DNA of 64,000 nt from Amphiura filiformis (taxonomy: Eukaryota > Echinodermata > Ophiuroidea > Amphilepidida > Amphiuridae). Position numbers and translations under genes: made by a program. The stretch's first letter is position 1. The number at the start of each line of letters is the position of its first letter. The notes beneath the pieces were generated by a model, which worked only from the letters and a program-made list of their open reading frames with translations, did no database searches and was not told the DNA's origin. Where the stretch lies: assembly GCF_039555335.1 (NCBI RefSeq), contig NC_092637.1, forward strand, positions 806,001 to 870,000, written 5' to 3'. Of the stretch, positions 1 to 10,468 are shown one piece after another.

Positions 1-333
1 CCTGTTTCAGGTTTGAGGTCAGTTTACTCAAGAGATTATATTTTAGTGGTATTGGAATGATTTTTTTTTTACTTTTTGTGGTTAAATTTTTTTTAAATAT
101 TTTAATTCGATTTGTTAGGAAAAGTAAGTATGTTTTGCCGTTTCAACGAACGAAAACGAGTGAGTATTACCAAAGTTATGTTTGAACTAATTAATTATGA
201 CTTTAAAAGTTTAAAGGCCTAAATGTAACAATAATAGTTAATATATATAGCATCATATGGTCAGCAGAAGTAACTCTGACATCACCTATGATGTCATATC
301 AGTGTCCTTGCCCGGGGGTCCTTAAGCTAGCTT
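1..333. other. intergenic, nothing recognised
   Basis: AT-rich sequence with T homopolymers near 61-70. I see no gene, RNA or clear repeat structure here. Confidence 0.5.
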
Positions 334-606
334 CAGACTCCGTGTATTGTACGTACAATATTGTATGCAACATATCTACGTTATTTAATCTATTGCCATT
401 CTATTTCCAGTAATGTTTAAGTTCTAACGAATGTTTGATGACGAAAAATCGATAATATGTTACATGTAATATCTAGTAGAAATATATTATCGATTTTACG
501 TCATCAAACATTCGTTAGAACTTAAACATTACTGGAAATAGAATGGCAATAGATTAAACAACGTAGATATGTTGCATACAATATTGTACGTACAATAAAA
601 AGTCTG
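334..606. mobile_element. palindromic MITE, family A, copy 1
   Basis: A near-perfect hairpin: the arm at about 345-458 reappears as its reverse complement at about 486-597, around a loop of roughly 30 bases. Outermost are short CAGACT/AGTCTG ends. A second copy lies at 6114-6404 with almost identical arms. There is no coding capacity, so this is a non-autonomous DNA element or foldback. I see no convincing target-site duplication, so the superfamily is open. Confidence 0.8.
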
Positions 607-1607
607 ATTACTCCTTGACCACTGAACAGCGTGATATCATGTTGATAACAGATCTATAGAATCAAAATCTTCATCATATCCCCGGATCATATCACAGATT
701 CTCAACAATCTGTGATCATATGGACCATATTGATGTGAAAGTAGTTATCTATCATATCCTGTGTCGTTTTATGGATAAAAATGACTCCAAATGTTATTGA
801 TGAAATGGTTGCTATCATAAACATCAGTTTTGTCTTTTCAACGGGAAAAATCCGATGCAAAATAAAGTTTTTAGGGCCTAGCTATAATATGGGCATAATT
901 TATGCATATAGTATTGAACAATGTACCCCATTTGACATGCACTTATAGATAAATAAATTGTCTTACTTTATTAATTTAATAACTTCTTTATTATAAATAA
1001 AATGACACATAACTATTTGATTCATAAAATTACATTCAACAAAATGATTGAAGAGAAAACACACAAGGCACTAGGCAGACTGTTATAGAACGGAGTATGT
1101 AAGATGCCATGTCCATAGCTTCGCAGGAGTTTCCGACTAGCAATCAACATGATCAGCACATTCAGAAAAACACAGTTTAAGAGTGAAGATTGTAGTGAGT
1201 AACCAGTCCTTTATAAATGTGCTGGCCACTATCTATTATAATATAGTAGGCTTAAACTATACATTGCGAATTAATTAAGTTATTTTAAAATAAAATGTAC
1301 ATGTAAGTTAACTCAAACCGGCAGTGTATATATCGAAAGCAGTGAAATCGGACATTCCTAAGCGAAGATATTGAGTTCGTAAGTTCTGGTATTACAAAAT
1401 TGGAAATTGAGATATCGTGGGTAAAAATCTGAAAAGACAAAAAACCCAACGACAACAACAACAACAACAACAACAAAACAAACAGACCAGAACAATTTGG
1501 AGTACATGTAATGAATTAAAAGAGTTGACATGAGATTAGGAATTAATGTTTTCTGCTGTTTCAGTGTGCATGTTCTTATCGTTGATGGTTTGGTGGACTG
1601 TCATGTA
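607..1607. other. intergenic, AT-rich; short (CAA)n tract
   Basis: No gene found. A CAA microsatellite lies at about 1447-1475. The short frames here show no recognisable domain and are treated as chance. Confidence 0.5.
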
Positions 1608-1711
1608 GATGTAAGCGTGATCCTAAAAATGCCTTTCACATTGACCAAAATTAATTACAAGACCTCTTCTACATTGAGGCTGGCTTTCCCTTTAAAGGGA
1701 ATTTTTATTTA
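1608..1711 (+). repeat. dispersed repeat family B, copy 1
   Basis: About 100 bases that recur in the same orientation at 40628-40719 with high similarity. Both begin GATGTAAGCGTGATC and end TTTAAAGGGAATTTTTATT. The same 3' terminus, TTTAAAGG(G)AATTTTTATT, also ends family F at 4980-5123, so B and F are probably related elements sharing an end. Confidence 0.7.
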
Positions 1712-2402
1712 TGTACAAGAAGTTTTGGTAATTGTGCAATCCACGTACCATGATGGCTCAAATATTATAGTTTTAAATTGGCCCTACGTCAATGTTGAAA
1801 GATTACTCAAAAAGTGACAAAATTATTAAATCAAATCAAAAGTTTACCATGCTTGGTTCATTTCCCTGGAAATGTTGATTTAATTATATTTTTAAAACGA
1901 AAATGGAATATGTAGACATACTTATAGATCGATGATTCCCATATTTTGTGGGGAATTCAATCAGTCATTTTACCCGACATAGGTCTGTGTCGAAAAGTTT
2001 TAATTTAGTGACTTCTTTATTTTTATTCAAATTAATAATCCATGAATAGATATGGATTCAATTTCATGATTTCAAAGTTTATTATCATGATTATTTAAAT
2101 GAAAAATTAATGTATAAACTATTGAGGTTTTGTTTATAGAGGGACAACTTTTGCACAGTCTAAATTTGAAAAAATCGTTGGATAGAGGATATTTCTGTAT
2201 TAATTGTCTTTGTATAAATTTTTGATCAATTCCAAATAAATTCATCCCCAGAGTACACGGCTAATATGTGTAATATCCGCCATGTTGATATAGTGGCAAT
2301 ATTATGCCTTTATTAATATCAACTTCATGGTCTTGATACTGATGATTCAATTTATGAAACTGATCTTACTTAATTTGATGTGAATAGGCCTGAACCAATT
2401 AA
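1712..2402. other. intergenic, nothing recognised
   Basis: AT-rich sequence without recognisable coding, RNA or repeat structure. Confidence 0.45.
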
Positions 2403-2618
2403 TTAACCCCATGAGAACTACCTGCCGATTGGCCAAAAAGAAATTTTCGTTATCAATTGGACCAATCAGCAACATTGTTAGAATAATTTCACCGCACAAA
2501 AAAATTGGGGTGAATTATTTGCAAAGCTCCAATCTGATTGGTGATTAAAGTGAAGATATCATGTAATTGACCAATCAGGGGCAATGTTAGATCGGCAGGT
2601 TGTAGTCAGGGGGTTAAC
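2403..2618. mobile_element. inverted-repeat element family C (CCAAT/ATTGG-rich), copy 1
   Basis: The ends are inverted (TTAACCCCATGAGAACTACC against GGTTGTAGTCAGGGGGTTAA), and the body carries repeated GATTGG and CCAATCAG words in inverted arrangement. A reverse-complement copy sits in HHEX intron 1 at 19484-19702, and a more distant relative lies just after the HHEX stop codon at about 35805-36000. No coding capacity. Confidence 0.75.
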
Positions 2619-2635
2619 CTGTCCATCATAATTAT

Positions 2636-3304
2636 TATTTTTTAAATTCAAACACTTTATAACCACGAGTGCTGTATAGTGTATACTGTAAATTCGTAAC
2701 ACTTTTTAAACACGCTGGGTGTTTAGCCAAATTTTTAGTATTATCTACATCAAAAAATGATTTCATATTTTGAAACCCATTCTCCACATCGCAAATCCAA
2801 AATAAAATCAACTCCATCCCTTTGGTTTACACGTTATCACACTTTGCATTTAATCTAAACGCATCCTAAACACGTATATACCCTCATCCTAAACACCATG
2901 TTTATATTATATATGTTTAAATATTAAACATTAACCTGTATTTAATATAAACACAAGCTAAACGCCACTGTTAAGCCTGTGTTTAGATTATATACACGTT
3001 GATGTTTAACATATCGCTTTATAGCTTAACACTATAAATCGAGGACAGTTTGGTGTTTAGCTTTGGTGCTAAACATTTAAACACTTTAATGTTTACATCT
3101 TAAACATCTAAACACATAATCATATGAAATGTGTTTAGGATCTAAACATTTAAATGTTTACATGATAGACATTTAACTTTTTAAACACCATACAATCTTT
3201 CCTCGATTTCTAAACACTGTTTTGCAGTGTGGTGTTTAGGATGGGATATAAGTGTTTTGGATGTGTATAGATACAAATTAAAAGTGTGATGACTTGAAAA
3301 CCAT
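2636..3304. mobile_element. TAAACAC-rich inverted-repeat element, family D, copy 1
   Basis: A 0.67-kb stretch full of TAAACAC and GTGTTTA words. Bases 2821-2900 match the reverse complement of 3225-3303, giving a large imperfect hairpin. The left part (2640-2850) is also repeated in inverted orientation at 5155-5350, sharing the GCGTTTAGCC/GGCTAAACGC block and the CTTTGGTTTAC block. Non-coding and MITE-like. Confidence 0.7.
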
Positions 3305-3434
3305 TTATGTTTCCTGGGGTGCGGCCAATATTACATACTGCAGTTACTGTCCGTTTTCCTATACACAATACACAGTGCTCTTTCCCATTGACGCGTGACC
3401 TCTACAAATAGCCTACGTTAAAAGTATGGGGACA

Positions 3435-3751
3435 TGCCTAGTTAACGTCGCTGTGTGAAAAATAACCGGCCAATATTAAAAGTACTCTTCTAAAGTTCTA
3501 GAAAATATAGTTTTGTAACATGTCCTAAATTTTTAGCTAATTTAGATTTTTGGAAATATGCGTACTTTGGTGTTTTAGTTAATGTTATAGGTAATAGTAC
3601 ATTGCCTAGTTAACGACGCTGTGTGAAAAATAACCGGCCAATATTAAAAGTACTCTTCTAAAATTCTAGACAATATAGTTTTGTAACATGTCCTAAATTT
3701 TTAGCTAATTTAGATGTTTGGAAATATGCGTACTTTGGTGTTTTAGGAAGG
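3435..3751 (+). repeat. tandem duplication, period 167 bp, two copies
   Basis: Copy 1 starts at about 3435 and copy 2 at about 3602. Over roughly 149 bases they differ at only a few positions (for example GTTAACGTCGC against GTTAACGACGC), so the duplication is recent. No coding sense is visible. Confidence 0.9.
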
Positions 3752-4476
3752 ATATGTAAACGACAGATAACACCAAAAAATATGAAGAAAGTATTTCCAA
3801 ACCGTGTTAAGTGATTAAGTCTGCAAACCACCATGTTTCTCATTTTCAAGAACGCTGTTTTCAATGAGTGTTATCTTGGTTTAATAGCTTTTAATGGGGT
3901 TTAAGTCCTGCAAAGGTCGAGTTGAATTCTACTGTAGACATGACTGCATCATGAGATGCGTGAGGCCCTTGCCCCAGCTTTATCCATATCTGTTTCGGTA
4001 TAATTTGTGGTGCAAGTAGCCTTAGTAGCTGCCGCACCAGGATTTTGTTTTTGTCGGGGCACGGGGGGATAATAAAGTGTGTATGGGGGGGGGGAAGGAC
4101 AAGAAACAAATTGTGTGGGTGGGGTGGGGGACGTACGTTTTTAGTGCCGCCACTAGACGCAAATTTAAGAAGCTGGGTACAAACTAACTACTTTGGCCTA
4201 TATTTCAATTCTGATTTGTCTTCATTTAGAATTTGGGCATGATATCCCATTTTCGCCGCTCGATTAGGAATTCTTATCTTATGGTTTGAAGTACACTAAG
4301 TCTTAAACTAGTAATTGTATCGTAATGAATTGCTTCATATAACGGATATTTACGTCTACATATAATATCTATGACAAGTATTATATGACTATATATCAAG
4401 TGCAATCGCCATATTCATTATGAGAAATCATCCGGTAGGTTGATTGCTCGATGGCTCGACCTATAATATGACCGTG
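3752..4476. other. intergenic, G-rich patch
   Basis: No gene. A G-rich stretch with several G runs lies at about 4056-4132. The short frames on both strands are low complexity and are not credited. Confidence 0.45.
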
Positions 4477-4663
4477 TACGCTCTAAGAAATAAAGGTTCT
4501 AAATAGAACCTTTTTAGTCCTCTCAGGAGAACCACCCCTTTTGAACCTTTCAAAAAGGTTTTTTAATTTTGGAAAACTTGAAGAACCGAAAACTGTTCTA
4601 TATCACATTTTTGGGGCCATTTTCGACGGTTTTAGAACCCATTTTTGATTTGATTTTCAGTGT
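4477..4663. mobile_element. AGGTTCT/AGAACCT repeat element, family E
   Basis: Begins with a CTCTAAGAAATAAAGGTTCT end and carries several inverted AGGTTCT and AGAACC words. Related sequence occurs at 34517-34620 and, as a longer fuller copy with an inverted end pair, at 36270-36750. Non-coding. Confidence 0.6.
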
Positions 4664-4979
4664 ATTAGCATATGTATCACAGACGTTATACATTTATAAA
4701 AAAATTAACGTTTTCTTTTGATCAACATAGGCGTAGATCCCGGGTCGGGGGATAACACCCCCCCCCACAATATTTTGCCGGGGGGAACTTACTTATTTGT
4801 GTCTTCTATAGGGCCCTACTATCCATCATATAGGGCCTACCCCTGCATAACGAAATTCAACAATATTCAATATCCTCACTACAATAGGCCCCAAAAACAG
4901 AACTCCCCCACCCACATATAAATCGCAAATTGACACGAAAGCTGCATTCCCATATTTTCATCCAACACGGTCATGTCAT
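4664..4979. other. intergenic, nothing recognised
   Basis: Contains a CCCC...GGGG palindromic patch near 4738-4786 and otherwise no interpretable structure. Confidence 0.4.
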
Positions 4980-5123
4980 ACACCTTCCCCAATCAAACAC
5001 ATTTCTCTTGCAATTGATCATCTTCTACTCTATAATAATACCAAATCTAAACACCATGGAATTCACCATATCACGTCCAAGCTCACATTGGGCGCCCCAT
5101 TCCTTTTTTAAAGGAATTTTTAT
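4980..5123 (+). repeat. dispersed repeat family F, copy 1
   Basis: About 145 bases whose reverse complement recurs at 59481-59641 with high similarity, including the GGGCGCCCCATTCC block and the ACACCTTCCCCAATCAAACA end. The end overlaps the TTTAAAGGAATTTTTATT terminus shared with family B. Confidence 0.75.
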
Positions 5124-5154
5124 TCATATAGTATTCATTCATCTGTCTAAATGA

Positions 5155-5350
5155 TTTAGATACAGAATCAAAGTGTGATAACTTGTAAACCAAAGGGACG
5201 GTGTATAGATTTTATTTTGGATTTGTGATGTGTGACGTAGGAGATTAGGTCTCTAAATATGAAACCTTTTTCTGAAAAGGTACAAATGTATACATAATAT
5301 AATAATGAAAATTTGGCTAAACGCCTAACGTGTTTAATAAAAAGTGTTAC
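5155..5350 (-). repeat. family D, copy 2 (inverted fragment)
   Basis: Reverse-complement relative of 2640-2850. The shared blocks keep the same order on the opposite strand. It lies directly beside family F. Confidence 0.65.
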
Positions 5351-5396
5351 AGTTATAGAGATTTATTCAGTGTACATAGCGTAAGTGCCATCCGAC

Positions 5397-5719
5397 CCCC
5401 CGGGGGGGGGTCACTCCCATTGTGGCCTGTACACCATCCGCGATAATCAACTTTTGAAAAGCACCTAAACAAGGATTTAACCCTTGGCTAAAACCATACC
5501 CTAAACAGGGATCTTATTCCTTGCATCAAATTTCATACCCTAAATTTCATTCCGCGTATTAGTAATTGCAATTTTGCTACCCTTTTTTCCAATATTTCAT
5601 GTTTTTGACACCCTAAACGCGTTACGCGCGTATCGTGCCTACCCATGAAAAACTACCCTTTTTACGCGTTTGCATTATCGCGGATGGTGTACAGGCCCCA
5701 ATGGGAGTGACCCCCCGGT
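5397..5719. mobile_element. hAT-like MITE with 8-bp target-site duplication
   Basis: Terminal inverted repeats of about 45 bases begin with a C/G-run end and continue GGTCACTCCCATTG and GCCTGTACACCATCCGCGAT (5397-5445 against 5677-5719). The element is flanked by direct CATCCGAC copies at 5389-5396 and 5720-5727. An 8-bp duplication fits hAT-type transposition (also seen in P elements). Non-coding. The C/G end resembles the elements at 8459 and 23221. Confidence 0.8.
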
Positions 5720-5727
5720 CATCCGAC

Positions 5728-6113
5728 GTAATAATCCACATGGAAGTTCACCCCAGACCCTTGTGTGGTTTTGAGACCCTTTTGGCACATACATCTACCC
5801 ATACGCGTGGATCACCTACATGCACCTGTACAAGTATATTTAGAGATCATCTTGACTTGGATTGATTTTTTCACGCCTATTTAGTCTCTATTAGACGTGC
5901 TATTAATTACTGATCAATCCACTAATTATCGGATGTTAATGAGCTTGAAGTAGGTGTTATTACGCGGCGGTTTGGCTTTGAATATTAGAATTAGACGAGT
6001 AGGTGGGTTTGGTGCAGAGAAGATTATATGCTACAGTCTACCCACAATGCATTTTTCAACTTCAGTTTTCTGTGCTTGTAAGCTGTGGGTAACAAAAATA
6101 CCCTAGCAGTATG
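5728..6113. other. intergenic, nothing recognised
   Basis: No gene or RNA recognised. Confidence 0.4.
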
Positions 6114-6404
6114 CAGACTCCGAGTAGGCCTACTATTACTATAATTAGACGTACAATATTGTATGTAACATATCTACGTTATTTAATCTATTGCCATTCT
6201 ATTTCCAGTAATGTTTAAGTTCTAACGAATGTTTGATGACGTAAAATCGATAATATGCTACGTATAATATCTGGTAGAAATATATTATCGATTTTACGTC
6301 ATCAAACATTCGTTAGAACTTAAACATTACTAGAAATAGAATGGCAATAGATTAAATAACGTAGATACGTTACATACAATATTGTACGTCTAATAAAAAG
6401 TCTG
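6114..6404. mobile_element. palindromic MITE, family A, copy 2
   Basis: Same element as 334-606 and in the same orientation. Long arms run from about 6145 and pair up to about 6393. Here the outermost palindrome is longer: AGCAGTATGCAGACT at 6105-6119 pairs with AGTCTGCATACTGCT at 6399-6413. The left subterminal region differs from copy 1, so the two copies have diverged outside the arms. Confidence 0.8.
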
Positions 6405-6473
6405 CATACTGCTTTATGAACATGATGAACAGAGCACAACATAATCTTACAAATTATGGCACTTCTCTCTTAA

Positions 6474-7134
6474 GGGCTGGGGTATGAACGTTTGGACAGT
6501 ATTTATTTTGGGACATTAGAGCACATCAGACATAACGGATTGCATTCTGAATACGAAGAATGTCATTATAATATCAAATAATTTTGATTTTTTGAAATTC
6601 GCAATTTAATACACATTTTATGGAAAATCATTAAAATTGATATTTTTGATATTTAACAGTACTTGAAGTAAACTTTATAAATCTGATGATTTATACTTAA
6701 AGTGTATGTAGGTGGGATGAAAAGCCGACGATCAATTGAAAATGTTGACCTTTCGTATTGAAGATATGGATTTTTTCCCAAAACACCAAAATAAATTAGG
6801 TCTTTTTTGGGAAAAAAATACATATCTTCAATATGAAAGGTCAAAATTTTCAATTGACCGTCGGCTTTTCCTCCCTGCTACATACAGTTTAAGAATATAT
6901 CATTAGATTTATATAATTTACTTCGAGGACTGTTATATATCAAAAATTTGAAAAATATCAAATTTTTATAATTTGTCATAAAATTTGTATTATATTGTGA
7001 TTAAAAAAGAAAGAAAATTATTTGATATCAGAAAGACATGCTTCGTATTCAGAATACAATTCGATAGGTCTGAGGTGCTCTCATGTCCCACAAAAAATAC
7101 TGTCGAAACGCAATAAACGCTCATTTTGGATCCC
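6474..7134. mobile_element. 661-bp foldback element with TTAA target site, family G, copy 1
   Basis: An almost complete palindrome of two arms of about 300 bases, centred near 6805, flanked by TTAA at 6470-6473 and 7135-7138. The ends read GGG...GTATGAACGTTTGGACAGT against the complement of ...CCC. The TTAA duplication fits piggyBac- or Kolobok-type transposases. A second copy is at 47135-47792, and a truncated one runs off the window at 63935. The fragments of ORF inside are mirror images of the arms, not genes. Confidence 0.85.
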
Positions 7135-7640
7135 TTAAATTGCCCGATTGAATATTCAATCAAAAAGATTGAATTTTCATTCTCGCCGTCCCGAATTAGG
7201 GACAAATCGTTTTCGACTGTAGGCCTATATTCAGTCGGGTGATTTGAATTCAAACTTTTTTTCAATCAAAAGGAGTGATTCTCAATCTTTTACAATCTTT
7301 TAGCGATTAAAGTTAGGGGCAAATCTTTTTTGATTGAAAGGACTGATTTGCATTGTTTTTCAATCTTTTGCCGTCCCAAATTAGGGACAAGTCCTTTCCA
7401 GTTGAAAACAGATTGAAAATGTTCACTCTATATCTAAAACAGTTTGAAATCTCATTCCAAACATATGCAACACATGTCATTTGGCAGTATACATTAGGAA
7501 TATACACTTGAATCAGTCTACAAAGAGAGTCAGAGTGAAAAAAACCAAAAACATTTTAATCTATTTTTCAATCTATTTAGATTGATTCCTATCATCAATC
7601 GTTAAAAGATTGACATATTTCAATTGGTCAACTAACACCC
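7135..7640. repeat. ATTGAATATTCAATC-rich repeat, family H, copy 1
   Basis: Starts with the palindrome GATTGAATATTCAATC directly against family G, then carries many AATCTTTT and GATTGAAA words and two copies of a GCCGTCCC(G/A)AATTAGGGACAA motif (about 7187 and 7370). Bases 7500-7630 match the reverse complement of 13597-13740. A short copy of the TTAAATTGCCCGATTGAATA edge lies inverted at about 41505-41545. Confidence 0.65.
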
Positions 7641-7837
7641 CCATGTTTAGCCAGTATTCTTAGCATGAAGGATGCATGTTTTATAGAGACCCTGTGCAAA
7701 GAAGTATAGGAGTTTCACAGGGGGGGCCGGCCAAGATTGGCTCAATTTTGACGTTGTCATTGGTTTTACACGTAAACACAAAAATGTCTCAAATTATTCC
7801 AAAACTGTACGTATGTTATTAAGCACTATTTTATCAG

Positions 7838-7960
7838 TCTAAATCCGTTGAGGTTCGCCAGTGAACCTCATTGTAAGTACTGTTTTTTTTTGTTTTTTTG
7901 TATGAATAACGCACGATATGTTACGATATATACTGAAAATTTCCCCACGTGTATCAATGA
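7838..7960. other. intergenic; short GAGGTTC/GAACCTC hairpin
   Basis: The motif CCGTTGAGGTTC...GAACCTCA at 7846-7871 is a small hairpin that recurs as CCGTTGGGGTTC...GAACCCCA at about 39402-39427. It may be the upstream edge of the SINE that follows. Confidence 0.4.
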
Positions 7961-8090
7961 GTTTATGTGGTGTAGTGGTTACGGATCTCGCCCCCACGCA
8001 AAGGGTCCCGAGATCGATTCCCATCCCCGGCGATGAACAAAATTTTTTCTTCTTCTTTTTTCTTTGAATTTAAAATTATTTATTTTGATG
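7961..8090 (+). repeat. tRNA-derived SINE head
   Basis: An A-box-like TGGTGTAGTGG at 7968-7978 and a B-box-like GATCGATTC at 8012-8020 stand 33 bases apart, as in RNA polymerase III internal promoters. The folded part ends near 8034 and an AT-rich tail follows. The acceptor stem does not pair well, so I call a tRNA-derived SINE or tRNA pseudogene and not a functional tRNA. Confidence 0.65.
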
Positions 8091-8458
8091 TGAAAATGTA
8101 TATATTGCACTGGGAAATATATTTTGTGCATTTTTTTTCTGTAATGGGGCCACCCAGCCAATAGAGGTAAAAACGGATCTTGGCTCCGAGAAAAAATAAT
8201 TGCGTCCATCGTGCAGGCAGCGTTGCCGTCATATTGTCTGTTTTGTTTACGCTTTTGGCTGTTGCCACATTGAATAATGTAGTCCACCATCGTCTGGAGT
8301 TTCAGGCGGTGGCGCAACATGATGCAAAGGATTCTGGGAAGGATGCGATATCTCCTCTGGGTTTGATGATAAACGTGAGAAAAAGGTTCAAACTGAAAAG
8401 GTTCTTGAGTGTCGATTGTATGTCGGTAACATAAACATGATCGTGTGAAACAGGATAG
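8091..8458. other. intergenic, nothing recognised
   Basis: Short frames on both strands overlap the SINE tail and repeats. No domain is recognised. Confidence 0.4.
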
Positions 8459-8685
8459 CCCGGGGGGTACTCAAGTTTGGTTTTGGTAGGGACGTGCCGC
8501 TGAGAATTTGAAAGTGGACCCATAAATATACCAATGTTTCAAGAAATTTGGACCTATTGATATACCAAAAGTCAACATTTTCGGCCGAATTTAACCAAAA
8601 TTGTCTTAGTTTTTACAAATTTTCCCAAAATTGCGGCACGTCCCCGTATGGTCATTTGTACTGAGAACACCCCCCCCCCCCCCGG
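8459..8685. mobile_element. hAT-like MITE with 8-bp duplication, copy 1
   Basis: Ends are CCCGGGGGGTACTCA on the left and a C-run followed by CCCGG on the right, with subterminal GGGACGTGCCGC and GCGGCACGTCCCC in inverted arrangement. Direct copies of CAGGATAG flank it at 8451-8458 and 8686-8693. A longer oppositely oriented copy is in HHEX intron 1 at 23221-23594. Confidence 0.85.
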
Positions 8686-8714
8686 CAGGATAGTATACAC
8701 GTGATTGTTCTACT

Positions 8715-8775
8715 GATTATCCTATACTTATTTTGTAAATTTTAATTTACTAAATAAGTATAGGATAATCATCAA
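8715..8775. repeat. small perfect hairpin
   Basis: GATTATCCTATACTTATTT at about 8716-8734 pairs with its reverse complement at about 8753-8771 around a short AT loop. It could be a MITE remnant. There is no flanking T run to suggest a transcription terminator. Confidence 0.6.
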
Positions 8776-8785
8776 AAGTAACTAA

Positions 8786-9479
8786 TTATTAAACATAAAT
8801 AGGCCTATAGAAGAACGCACATGCACCTGAATTGGCACATGCATGATCACGAATATGTTGAAAATGTAGAAGTTCATCATCTGTCATCTTTCAACAAAAA
8901 CTTAATTACCGTGCTACATTACGTTAATTAATTTTCTCTTAATAAGATATAGGATGAGCTATATATATATTTCGTCATATAAAATTATTGCAATGACTAT
9001 AGTAAAGCTGTCAGTGTCAATATCAGCATTAGCAACAAAAGTTCCCAATATTGGAATAATAATTGAATTCAATCTGAATGCGGCTAATTTCTAGTCCATA
9101 TTCCTCAAATAGAGTAGTGTTTAGTTAAATATAAACAAAAAAACCTAAAATTTATAAAGAGCCTTTATATCATATTAAAAGTGAAAATACCAGCGACATT
9201 GTTGAATCATGTCTTTGACGTTTTCTCCTTAAGGGGTAGGGTACGAAACCCATGCATGCAATCATAATCGATATCGGCGAGTATCGTAAAGAAGCAAGCC
9301 TACCGCGAATCCGGGCTGCGAGTAATATCTGCAAATCACAGCAAATCATTTCCGAATTGGCCAATCAGTGAACTCCAATAGTCATAAAAAAGTCAATTCT
9401 CCGGATCCAGTCAAGTTGAGGAATTTTGAGTGCCGCGCGCTAAGTGACTAAATTGATATCGGTAGCTCATTGACACACT
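8786..9479. other. upstream flank of HHEX
   Basis: AT-rich, without coding potential. A TTAAGGGGTAGGGTACGAA word at about 9232 resembles the end of family G and may be a decayed relative. Enhancers cannot be identified from sequence alone. Confidence 0.4.
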
Positions 9480-9783
9480 GTACACACGATATTTGGCATA
9501 TAACCACGCCCCCTTGTTTTCCTTTGTCAAGTGGGCAGTTCGTCCCTCTACCGTTCTTCCTGGGTAAGATCACTATAAGCAAAGCCTCTGGATCAACAAG
9601 TCGTGTAACTTTTAAGCTTACCTGATGACGCCGGTATTTAAGGCTTTATTTTCAACTTGAAGATCTAATTTGGATCTTTTTATGAATAGTGATTTAGCCG
9701 GTGTGGAACTATACTGTGATTTTTATATTGAGTGGAAACGTGTGTAGCGCAGTAAGCGCTCAAATCAAGCAGAAATATCAACC
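9480..9783 (+). promoter_or_regulatory. putative HHEX promoter and 5' UTR
   Basis: A CCACGCCCCC box (KLF/Sp-type) at about 9504 is followed by CTTTGTC at about 9523 (weakly TCF/Sox-like) and a TATA-like GGTATTTAAGG at about 9632. Two short upstream ORFs are visible: ATG 9625 (11 codons to TGA) and ATG 9682, which is in the HHEX frame but stops at TAG 9745-9747. That stop rules out an N-terminal extension of HHEX in this exon. The transcription start is inferred, not seen. Confidence 0.4.
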
Positions 9784-10249
9784 ATGTCTATGTCATTGCA
9801 GTACCCAGCGGTAACCCCGCAAGCAGGACTCAATCCGTACGGTACGAACATGATGTGTCCACCGTCAACTACGGGGCCGATGCAATCCCTCCCTCCCTTC
9901 TCAGCAGCACTCACAATGGGGAGCAATATGCAAAATCACAACACACCTTTCTATATAGACAATATCCTCGGAGGAGCCAGGCAAAACATGAACATTCCCG
10001 CAAGACCGACGCCGACCCTGGCGGCACCACAATTTTCTACCGCTCCTACCGGTGGAATTGCAGGACCTACACCTCAATTGAATAACCCATACCATAATTC
10101 GTACTATGAAACATCAGTTCCCGCGGGTCTGACCAGCCCCACACAGATGACTTACGGGGCTGGTGCATTCGCAAGTCCGGGACTCTATGGGTATCCTAGA
10201 ACAGATTATCCAGGTGCGTTATTGGATAGGCATGATCCATATGGAAAAG
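9784..10249 (+). CDS. HHEX: HHEX homeobox protein, coding exon 1 (residues 1-155)
   Basis: Exon 1 encodes the N-terminal repressor region of a Hex/PRH homeodomain transcription factor: 155 residues rich in Pro, Thr, Gly and Tyr. At residues 54-64 it carries TPFYIDNILGG, the HHEX form of the eh1 motif that in the family recruits Groucho/TLE corepressors. The start is ATG 9784, with A at -3 and an in-frame TAG at 9745. The exon ends AAAG|GTAAGTG in phase 1, the orphan G joining exon 2 to form Val156. The spliced protein is 293 residues, near the 270 of human HHEX. In animals the protein acts in the nucleus in endoderm, blood and vascular development. The orthology call rests mainly on exons 2 and 3. 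Confidence 0.93.
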
Positions 10250-10468
10250 GTAAGTGAAATGATCTTCCAAAGTTTTTGAAATTTGTTTGTTTTAACGGTC
10301 GCGGTCTCGCCGTGCGGAGACACATTTGGATCCTGATGGGACCAGTTGTTATCTTGTGTCGCTTGTAAGAATTACCATTACTTAAGATTAAGAGCCCGTA
10401 ATTGAATATACAGGACACTTTTTCAGGCATGCATGATGGTATAAGCAATATAACAAGCAGGAGGACCA

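Noticed and set aside
3435..3751. Repeats that might suggest a CRISPR array
   Set aside because: Only two long tandem units without short regular spacers, in a eukaryotic context.
7961..8034. Functional tRNA gene
   Set aside because: A- and B-box-like words are present but the acceptor stem does not pair. A SINE or pseudogene is more likely.
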